DNA of 64,000 bases from Larimichthys crocea (lineage: Eukaryota; Chordata; Actinopteri; Sciaenidae). Where the stretch lies: positions 11,808,908 to 11,872,907 of the forward strand of contig NC_040021.1 of the NCBI RefSeq assembly GCF_000972845.2, written 5' to 3'. The translations under genes and the position numbers were made by a program. Below the pieces are notes generated by a model. It saw only the letters and a program-made list of their open reading frames with translations, was not told the DNA's origin and made no database searches. Numbering within the stretch: the stretch's first letter is position 1; each line of letters starts with the position of its first letter. Shown one piece after another: positions 55,076-64,000 of the stretch.

Positions 55076-58000
55076 TTATGGTGTCTGCAACAGAGGATCT
55101 TCAGTTTCCAGCTGGGCCAGCTGCCTGCGCAGGGTGTTTACTTTGTTTTGAAGCTCTTTGTTGTATTCAATTATATGTACCATTTCCTCGTAGGCCTCGT
55201 CCAAACACTTGGAGGAGCGGTTCCAGCGAAGGAACACTCCTGTAACAGAAGAGCGGGAGAGAACGGTAAGCAACCTATAAAAGAACAAAACCTCAGTGTG
55301 TTTATTCATATTTCTTTGGTGCTCTGACTAGAGAACTAAACGTTCATCATCATAGTTTAGCATGCTGAGAATTCACACTGAGAGGAATATGACTGCCTGT
55401 AACATCGACTGTTAATTCGCTCAGAATCACAAATGTCAGTCTCATGGTGGCAGCAGTGGAAAAGTCAGAGGATCTCTAAAGTCAGTCGGATTCATCATCG
55501 GGGAAACGCGAACATTTCTACCAAATTTGTTGACATCTTGACGAAGCTGATGTGTATAGTTACATGCATGAGAAAATATGGAGCGTTTATAGAATAGACG
55601 AAGGTGCGTACAAGAATATGAAATTGTAAATATAACAAACTGCTGGTTGCAATTATTGTTATTTTCTATTCCAGCAGGGAACTTTCGTCACATGCATCTT
55701 TCTCCTCTTATCTCCGACTTCAACGTCACTGTCAGCAGATCGATAAAGGCAAAAAATGCCTGAAAGAAAATGAGAAGAATCTGGATAAGCTGGATCGACA
55801 TGCTTTACAGAGTATTAGACACAGCGCATAAACGTTTTAGAACGCACGTCATTAAACATCAGTTGAGTCATATGAGAGATGTATTAACCAACCATGAGGC
55901 CAAAAAGTTATTTCACTCAGTACTAAGATCTCAGTTATTTTGTCACGTAATTTATTTATACTGGGTAGATGATAGTGTTAGTGCAAATGACTATACCTAT
56001 AGTATAGTATTTCTTTAAATTTTTTATTTAGTTTTTAGTCAGGGCAAAATAGTAGCGTGGATGGCACATTTATTTTAAACTGGGTGTGCCCTTACTTGAA
56101 ACAGAAATGGCTGAGAAGATTTAAGCATCTTTGTCTACGGACTACACTGAATACTGGCCTACAGAAAATGACAGTTTAAAATGACTTATTAGCTCATTAG
56201 AAACTTGTGTCACACTTTCATGGTCATATTTATCGTGAAGTGAAGCACAGTAAAGTGCACTGTCAGAAATGCCCAGATTTAGACTTCCGTAGGATCTTTC
56301 AAGTTGGCCCGGAAGTATGAGTCACTTTCTGTGAACACTGTGAATCAGTTTGTGTGTCACGTGCCTCAGTCGTTCTCATACATGCTTGTTCATATAGGAT
56401 GAGGGTGTGGCTCAGGCTGAGGCTTTAGGCAGGAAAGCCCCCACCCCCTCAAATATAGGATTGCCTGAACCTAATGACCCCTCATCTGTCTAGACCCATC
56501 CCCTTACTTTTCTTTATGAATGCCGTGCAGTTTGAGCTGATGCGACATCCAGCAAATTCAAACGCAGATTCCCCTGGAACTTTTTTTGGAGTCACAATTA
56601 TAGAAATGAACCCCATTCTTCTTAAAATAGAAAGAAACTCATTCACACTTAATAAAGTAATTTCAGATCCCAGAAGTCAAGAAATGTTGGGAAATTAAAG
56701 TAATTTCAGATCCCAGAAGTCAAGAAATGTTGGGAAATGTATTTCCAGCAGTGGATACTTAAGGTGGAATCTAATTAATTTCTATATAATCCTTTTTGTG
56801 ATCAAATGTTTATTTAACAAAAATACAAGTTACAACCAAAGGACATGACTCATTAATTGACAATAATAGAAAACAGTACAAAATTGACTGTAAAAACTAG
56901 ATTACATTAACCTTGCACCTCATAGGTAAATAATACTCCTTGATTAACAATGATAATATATCACAAGAAAACTATATGTAGTGAGGAGCGCTGCTTGGAA
57001 AAGACAGCAGCCTAATAAAATCTAAGAGAGAGAGAAAAGAGAAGTATGCACTCACTTCACCCACGCACATTTACTAAACTGTGACGGAGTCATCACTGCT
57101 CATTTAGTTTACCGTCGTTAGGTGCTTTGAAACATTTCAAAGAGAAAGGGTGGAATAATAAAAAAACAGAAGTTTGCCACCACAGGACTAAGATTAGCGC
57201 ACATGTGACTGCTAACTGATAACTAGTAGTAAAAGTGAAACTGGCTCAGGTGTCAGCAAGGATACCTTCTGTGCAACCTATAATAAGCCAAACACATCAT
57301 CAGGATGCCTGAGAAGAAATGTCAGCAATGCTGAAAATCTGAAGATGCTGAGCCAAATGAAAGTGGTTCATACGGCCATCGGAGGTTAGACGATGCTAGA
57401 CGATCTGTTTACACCGTTTCTTCAGACTATATACCAAATCTTGTCGTTCATATGCTCACTGATTTACTGCAGTTATGTTTGTGCTTTAAATATTACTTAC
57501 AGTATATTAGTATTACCATTACAAGTATTTATGTTGTTTATTATGTAGTGAATGTTTAGTGTCATTTATGTATGGAAGAGTAAATGAAGATATGTATGTC
57601 ACAGAATTTACTCCTGGCTCACGGGGTCACTCAGTTTATCAGTAGTGGAAAAGTGAAATCAACGGCGCCCCCTGGTGACATTTCACAGATCACAGATGAG
57701 GCAAGAACCACTTTACGGCAGCATACCTGTGGCTATCACAGCAACAGCCAACAAGTCTTTTAGGTGTTTTTTTTTACTCATTTATACTTGGTTTCATCTT
57801 CAGTCAAAGCACAAATCAAAAAGTCACAGACCCACAATGTTACGAAACATGTGTCATGCTGTGAGCACACAGCTGGCAGGTCTACTTGTTAATGCACACA
57901 GAAGCATTCTGTGTCAAACAAGAAAATCAGGATTCAAAGTCAAAACTAAGCACAGGACCTCTGAGCCTCTTCTATCATCTGTTCAAACAAAAGCTCCACT

Positions 58001-61000
58001 TAGTTTATCTCAAACCTGCTTTTCAAACCACCCGAGTTTTTTTTTGTTTTTGTTGTTAACAGTGTTAGCATATTGCAGGATGTTAGAAACACGATGGATC
58101 AATAAAAAGAACCATGTTTTGTGTTTGTTTCTTACCTTCCCAAAGCAGCAGACTCTGAGGGGCCACAGAGGGCCAGATCACCAGACTGTTGGCCTCGTAC
58201 AGCGGGTTGGTCAGACGTTCCAGTTCTTGGGGCCGATTCACCCACGACCATAGGGACACAGTCTTCTCAGGAAGAGATAGTTTGGCTCTATGATAAGGGG
58301 AAGAAGGCGTTAGCTTCACCAATAGGAAGATTGCTGAAGTGGAACAAAATTAAACTACTCTCCTTTACCTCAAGAAAAACTAGATTACCACACTAATGGT
58401 CAATAAACTGTAATTTAACCTTTAGAAACACTGTACTGTATGGACAAACCAATGCCAAAAACAAAAGTGAGTATATGTCTAACGTAAGCTGGCAGGCCAG
58501 CCTCAACGGACTAACCTCTCAGCTGTGCTGTTGCCCAAGAAGGTGCCAAACTGAGAAGCATAGGCGTGTTCGAAGAGCAGCACCAGGAAGCTCTCGCTGA
58601 ATTCAAAGGAGCATGGGAACTGGCGAAGGATCTGCCACACGCAGTCCAGGAAGAGCAGGAAAACGGGAGCCTCTTGGCGAGGTTTGCTGTTGGAATAGGC
58701 TGACTGGGCGCAACGCTGCTGGAACGGGTGACCTGCCTGGTACAGAAGATCAGAGAGGTGAGAGAGGTCATCGTGATATTAAAATGCTTACTGGACTTGC
58801 TTAAAATAAATGTAGAAACATCAGCTTATGTAAGGTGATACGTGTTTCTGTAACCTAACTTAGCTCTGAGTTTAAACACCAAACTGTATGTTTAAAGCTT
58901 AAATGAGATATTGTTTGTAATTGTTAGTCGTTCCTCAGGTAAAAAAAAATATTTGGACTGTGCTTCAAACTTGAAGGTTACCTGCAGCCACTCTCGCTCC
59001 ACCAGGCCCTGGAAGCCTCTGATGGTCCTGCAGGCTGGATCAAGGATGATCTGAGCCAAGGAGGTCACCTGCAGGGTGGAGTCTGTCCCCTCTGTACCGT
59101 GAACGAGCACTGACGCTCCCTCCCTGAGACACACACACACATATTATAACAGTTTTTCACTGTGATTCTCTGTGCATACAGCAGATCATTCTCAAGGCAC
59201 TGCTTATATTGTTTAGTATTTACTGGCCCTGGATTAGTAGAAGAAGCCAACTTTGCTCCCTGACCTGTCGATACACTGGGCAGCCAGGCAGGCAGTGGTG
59301 AGGATCTCCTTGACATGAGTCTGCCAGTTGGAAGCCTCCAGCTTGCTTAACCAACGGTCCATGCTGTGAGACTGGTCGTTACATGCCTCTACCAGCTTTA
59401 TCAGACTCTCCTGGAGGACATTAGACCTAAAAAACAACAGATTTTAATAATACATATTGTAAGAATAAGATTAATTATACTATTAGCTATTTCTTTATGG
59501 AGCCACTGCTGACCACTCGCCTTTCGAGTGCTTTGTGGATCCTCCTCCACTGAGGGTAGTTAGCCTCAGACTCAAATCCTCCACCTCGGGCCTTGGCCTG
59601 CTGGGCAACATTGATAGTGCGTGTGTCAATGATGTAGCCACGTTTTCCTGGCCGTAGGGTGGCGTTGATCAGCTTCTCGTCCTCCTTACACCGCCGCCCG
59701 TTGGTGCCTGTCAGAGGCTGGCTTGCTCGCATCATCACCTGAAAGTGGAAGTGAATGAAACAAATATTCCACACAGATAAAACCAAACCACGCCTACAGA
59801 CTGTGTTAGATTTGAATACGGTCACCCAGTTTAAATCCAGAGAGACAGAATCAAACAAACTCCATTTCCCAGGTGCTCACCATGCCATTTTTCTTGTGGT
59901 AGTAGCTAAGTACTGGAAAGCGGCCACTGTGACGGAAGGTAGCTACTTTTCTCAGCGTGTCATCGTCGACATCTTTGGGCACTGCCACTAGAGGGGGGTA
60001 TGACGGACACACACTGAAGTCCTTGTTGACTTCGCTCAGTCTCCACTCATCTGTCTGATCAAAGGGATGAGGACAGGTTAAAAGAAGGGCGATCAGCATG
60101 TACAACAGAGAGAATGTTAGGTGTGAACGTTTTGGTCACTGATCACGTCCATACCATGGATTCCAAATCTTTAAAGGCGGCCTCTGGGAGAAATGAATTC
60201 CAGCCATCTTCTATGACTTCAAACATGGGACGGTAGAAGAAAGGGTACATCAGGGACACTGAATCGAGTGTGGACAGAGCCTAGAGATCAATAAACAATA
60301 TGTATTAGTTAATCACATGGAGAATTTCATTTGACAATAAAGATAGGACAGCCTTTGAAGACATTTTGCAGTTGGAAGTCATCTGTGTCGGCTCTTTGGC
60401 TTCTTTTTAATTTACCTCAATTGAACTGGCAATATTGAGACACTCCTCCATGCCAGGGATGTCGAGCTGGATCACTCTCAGGTCTTTGCATTTGACTATG
60501 ATGCTTCCCACAGAGCCCACAAACCTGAAAGAGAAGTCGAAGTTGATGGTAGAAGACACAAAAGCTCGCTGTTGCCCGGCAGAGTGAAACGCTCCATTTG
60601 GTCCACAGATGGATGCTACTAAGTAGTTTTTTTTGTAGTTTCTTATTGGAAATTAATAAAAAAAAACATTGTTCAGAAGTAGTTTTGTTGAAAAGATTTC
60701 CACAATAAAATCACTAATGTCTCGGGCTTGCTTGTAAGCAAACTCACGAATGCTGTGACTTTACAGATTCACGTATCTGTCTCCCAAACAGATTCCTCCT
60801 TTACATGTTTTGTTTTTTAACTCTTTCTTCTCCTTTTTAAAATATTCGGCATGAAAACACAGCAGTAAGCGCCGATTAAGTAAATAAAGGGTCCCGAGCA
60901 TGATGCATCTATGTTCAATCATCAGTTTGTGATTTGAATCCTCAGCGTTGTTCACAGCTCTGCCCCCTTACTCAACCACAGAAACTGAATTTTCTGACAG

Positions 61001-61877
61001 CAGCACGCAGCAGGACTGAAACTTCCTGCCACTGCTGCTTTCAGATCCTCTCTCTCTCCGCCACAAAAGCCAAAAGCACACAGTGATACAGAGCAAAGAA
61101 AGAGATCTGGTGCACAGCTGCACTGAAACCACAGTCAAACACAACCCGGCCTCTATTTTTCACAATATGTTTTTATAAAAGAGATGCACCGCCCTTTTTC
61201 AGAAGCTGCTGTTTGACAGCGACTCCTCCTGGATAAATGTTTTAATCAGGGTTCCCACACCTTTTTCATGAACAAATTCAAGCACTTTTCAAGCACCTTC
61301 AAGCACCAGTTTTTCCATTTTTCCAGCACCTTTAAATAGGTAGCCTACTAGTTGTGTTTGCCATGATGGTCATGGGAAGCGCAGCGGTGCCACTGTATGG
61401 CATAATAATATGGGTCTAATTAGCATTATTTCATATGGTGGTAGATTGACTGTTTTGATTTTTAACTAATTGTGAATTGGCTTGTATTCTCAGCTTGTGA
61501 GCGGTGTATTGTGTAACTACCAATGACAAATAGACATCACACAAATTTCAAGCATTTTCAAGCACTTCACAAAAAAATTCAAGCATTTTCACAACCTTGA
61601 AAACACTGAATTGAAATTCAAGCATTTTCAAGGAATTCAAGCACCCGTGGGAACCCTGTTTAATCCTCCCCAACATGACTGAATGAGACTGTCACCTCTT
61701 CTCTATGGAGTCGATGTTTGAGTGGAGCAGCCACAGCTCCTCCGTGTTGTCCTGTCTGGAGGAGAGGATCAAGTGGTGACCAGTCAGACACAGGGTCCCC
61801 TCCACGGTGGGCATGAAGGGCCGGTGCAGCACAACCCCATCCACCCTGGGCGTCTTTATCAACTCTGCAAACTCCAT
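55076..61877 (-). CDS. mtmr9: MTMR9, catalytically dead myotubularin-related protein 9
   Basis: Ten coding exons: 61,877-61,696; 60,524-60,416; 60,280-60,155; 60,054-59,881; 59,738-59,521; 59,426-59,265; 59,123-58,982; 58,736-58,516; 58,287-58,136; 55,239-55,076 (1,650 nt, 549 aa, the human length). The N-terminus MEFAELIKTPRVDGVVLHRP opens the PH-GRAM domain. The myotubularin phosphatase-like domain carries GRFPVLSYYHKKNGM, GYIIDTRTINVAQQ and NYPQWRRIHKALER. The P-loop reads HGTEGTDST (332-340): Gly333 replaces the catalytic Cys and Ser339 the Arg of HCxxGxDR, so it cannot hydrolyse phosphoinositides. A C-terminal coiled coil (about 515-543) is where MTMR9 pairs with active MTMR6, MTMR7 or MTMR8 and raises their activity. 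Intron 5 has a GC donor (AAG|GCGAGT); all others are GT-AG. The last intron is 2.9 kb. Confidence 0.96.
56653..56738. repeat. Perfect 43-bp tandem duplication (two copies)
   Basis: A unit beginning TAAAGTAATTTCAGATCCC occurs at 56,653-56,695 and 56,696-56,738 without mismatch, inside the last intron of mtmr9. Confidence 0.9.
57665..57678 (-). promoter_or_regulatory. CTCF-type motif in the mtmr9 last intron
   Basis: On the minus strand TCACCAGGGGGCGC matches the core CTCF consensus at 13 of 14 positions. Its orientation faces the plus-strand motif at 38,741. Confidence 0.45.
61247..61658. mobile_element. 412-bp MITE, hAT-like
   Basis: The element begins CAGGGTTCCCAC and ends GTGGGAACCCTG, a perfect 12-bp terminal inverted repeat. 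TTTAAT flanks both ends directly (61,241-61,246 and 61,659-61,664) and is the likely target duplication, though hAT elements usually make 8 bp. Inside, CAAGCA occurs eight times, mostly as TTCAAGCA, clustered toward both ends like subterminal transposase-binding repeats. There is no coding capacity. It lies in the first coding intron of mtmr9. Confidence 0.75.
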
Positions 61878-62018
61878 GACCGGACCTGCGGGATGAATGA
61901 GAGTTTTCAAAGCATGTGGACGAACAGCTGACGCTACTATCACTCACACGGACCGGGCAAAGCTCTGCCGCGCTGCCTGTGACTAAATGTTTCACAGAAG
62001 TCGATGAAAAATAAAAAA

Positions 62019-62068
62019 TAAAGTGAGAAATAAACATTAAAGTGAGAAATAAACATTAAAGTGAGAAA
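62019..62068. repeat. 19-bp tandem repeat, about 2.5 copies
   Basis: The unit AAAGTGAGAAATAAACATT is repeated with a 19-base period. It lies in the mtmr9 5' region, in the first (5' UTR) intron. Confidence 0.85.
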
Positions 62069-62102
62069 AGCTTCAGCAGTGTCGCTAGCTTCATTCAGGA
62101 AG

Positions 62103-62118
62103 TGGCTAACGTTAGCCA
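62103..62118. promoter_or_regulatory. 16-bp perfect palindrome near mtmr9 5' end
   Basis: TGGCTAACGTTAGCCA is fully self-complementary. It lies about 230 bases upstream of the first coding exon, between the two 5' exons inferred for mtmr9. A regulatory role is only a guess. Confidence 0.25.
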
Positions 62119-62265
62119 GCTAGCTTTCTGTGACAGCCCGCGGATCCTGTGCGTCATTTATTTAAACATTTAAGTCGAAATGTTAAAGTTATACAAGCTA
62201 TAATGTAGACAGAATAAAAAAGCTACCATGTTCGCTGATGGTCACATGAATTATCAAACAAATAC

Positions 62266-62340
62266 CTGTGCAGCTTTTCTTCTAATGTGTTGTTGGGCGA
62301 GACTGGTGCGGTCACAAAAACACGCCGGCTGGAAACAACG
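62266..62340 (-). promoter_or_regulatory. Candidate mtmr9 non-coding first exon and promoter
   Basis: The first coding exon appears to start at an acceptor (CCCGCAG) only eight bases before the ATG, at 61,885. A matching donor, ACAG|GTATTT, ends a GC-richer stretch at 62,266. No TATA box is visible. The true start site is unknown. Confidence 0.4.
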
Positions 62341-62504
62341 GACCGGTGGAAGTTTGTTTCCTGACGATCTGCATGGCAGATTTCAAAATTCATGAAAAAA
62401 AGAGTATTTATGTTTGTTTGTTTGTTTTTAATGATTTACAACACAGTTAAAGAGTTTGCAACTCAGGAACATATGATGTGAAGAAATATGATGTAGCCTC
62501 TAAA

Positions 62505-62840
62505 ATGTTAGATTAGATTAGATATACTATATTCATCCCACCACGGGGAAATTTACGTACAGCAGCAGAGGAAAGTGTAGCATACACTACAGAATTAGAA
62601 CAAAGTAGAAAAGGCAAAAAAAAAAATAAAAAAAAATAAATCCACAATAAACAGACTGAAATTAAAACAGACAGAAATATCTATAACCTACACAATAAAC
62701 ACGAAAAACAATCAACCTTCAAAACAGACAAGTACTGAGGATAAAAGTGGCATGATATATAAAAAAGAGTATTGTAATGTAAAGTGAAGAAATATTGCAA
62801 AGAAAGTGACCATGATACATATTATAATTGCAAATGTAAT
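62505..62840. mobile_element. Possible dispersed repeat fragment
   Basis: GATTAGATTAGATATACT, then a CATCCCACCACGGGGAAATT motif and an A-rich stretch resemble the ends of common fish non-LTR elements (TTCATCCC...GGGGAAATT). No coding part is present. Confidence 0.4.
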
Positions 62841-64000
62841 TTCATCTAATTTCTTCCACCATCAAGTCATGTCTTAATGTTGTATTTTGTGGTGGGATCC
62901 TTGTTTTTATTTATCAATAACTAGACGTTATTGATGTAAACAGAACCATTTGCTCTGAAAGCGAATGTGTGAGATAAACAAATGTCCTTGGACATTAATT
63001 TGCTGAATAATCCTAATAAAAATGTATATAACATTTGTGTTTTTCCTTTCGTAAAGGTAGCGCCATGTTATTGGTGTTTTTTTATGGAGACTGATTTACT
63101 TTCATTTAGATTTAGCTTGTTTCTATAACAAAAGTTAAACGTATGTAAGCCACATTTTGAAAGAACTAAACTGTTTTTTGGGGGGGTTTCTGAGCTGTAA
63201 AGCCACTGCATTGTCAAACATTTTAAATTAGGATATAAAGAAAGGTGTCAGTGGTAAACCTATTTAGATGTTAATACTGAAGACTGTGCAAACTGTTTTC
63301 ACCGAGTGTGTTCAAGCGTTTACCCTCTAGAGATGGAGACGATTAGTGAAATCACACAAGTATCCATTTAATTATTCAGTATTAAATGAAAGCCTACATA
63401 TGTCCTCCATGGCACATGACACATATTTCAACATTCCCGTTGTATACTGGGAGCAGCTTTTACTTTTTTTAGGCTCATCCATGACCATCTACCATCTATT
63501 CTAAAATATAACAATATCAAAAAAGGACACTAGGTGGTGACACTGAAAGATGTTTATGCCATTAAAAGACTATGTGGACCCATAATTCAATACCACCTTG
63601 ATTTAGGATGCCTGGAAGGTATTCTACATAATCCTGAGAAATAAATCATCATGTTGGCCAGGTAAAGGAATGTGTGTATGTGTTATTCTGATAGCAAATT
63701 GTAAAGTGAGTAAACAGCATCAGACTCAAACTCATCAGGCAGAGGACAAAGCAGAAAGAAAAACCAAAGTAAAAAGTACATTTGTATCTATACTGTATAC
63801 ACTGTAGAGTATCGTCAGATTAAGAAGCAATTGGAGCAAAATAAGGGAGGAAGGAGGAGATAACCAGGAGAATTCAGAGAGATCCCTCTTTGGATGGCTG
63901 ATGATGAAAGGAGCCATATGAAAAGAAATGACAATTACAGTAACATGAACAAGTTTTTTTTGATTCCAGTGATATAAGTCCAATGAAACAAGTTCAGTGT
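62841..64000. other. Intergenic, upstream of mtmr9
   Basis: AT-rich DNA with no recognisable gene or transposon. The next gene is not reached within the window. Confidence 0.5.

Noticed and set aside
57675..58253. 192-codon plus-strand open frame
   Set aside because: It overlaps mtmr9 exon 9 antisense and intron sequence; no domain, no codon signal.
63525..63545. CTCF-like ACACTAGGTGGTGA
   Set aside because: About three mismatches to the core; common by chance.

Overview
The window is vertebrate nuclear DNA, almost certainly from a ray-finned (teleost) fish. It is AT-rich and intron-rich, carries CA/GA microsatellites and dispersed repeats typical of teleosts (a dead Tc1-like element, a LINE tail, tRNA-derived SINE fragments, a hAT-like MITE), and holds four recognisable vertebrate genes. 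No prokaryotic operon, CRISPR array or viral gene was seen.

Layout. Bases 1 to about 11,500 are intergenic, with a degenerate tRNA-Leu-like gene, a SINE remnant and a LINE 3' end. Four protein genes follow, all on the minus strand: sox7 (12,240-14,775, 2 exons, 405 aa), pinx1 (19,574-38,550, 7 exons, 393 aa), tdh (44,918-47,932, 8 coding exons, 374 aa, with two candidate TATA-driven non-coding first exons) and mtmr9 (55,076-61,877, 10 coding exons, 549 aa). I rebuilt every exon by hand. In each gene the exon lengths sum to an exact multiple of three, which supports the models strongly. The last 1.7 kb is the region upstream of mtmr9 and holds repeats only.

The genes do not form a pathway. 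SOX7 is a SOXF transcription factor of endothelium. PINX1 is a nucleolar G-patch protein that restrains telomerase. TDH is a mitochondrial threonine-catabolic enzyme. MTMR9 is a pseudophosphatase partner of myotubularins. Their relatives sit together on human 8p23.1, so this is a conserved neighbourhood. The 12.4 kb last intron of pinx1 contains several GC-rich, repeat-free blocks that look like candidate regulatory DNA.

Most striking is a perfect 44-bp tandem duplication across the sox7 intron 1/exon 2 boundary. It copies the splice acceptor, and 44 is not a multiple of three. The upstream acceptor leads to a stop in the HMG box, a cryptic middle one adds four residues, and only the downstream one gives normal SOX7. 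Two other perfect two-copy tandem duplications of nearly the same size (42 and 43 bp) occur in the window, so a shared mechanism or an assembly artefact should be considered.
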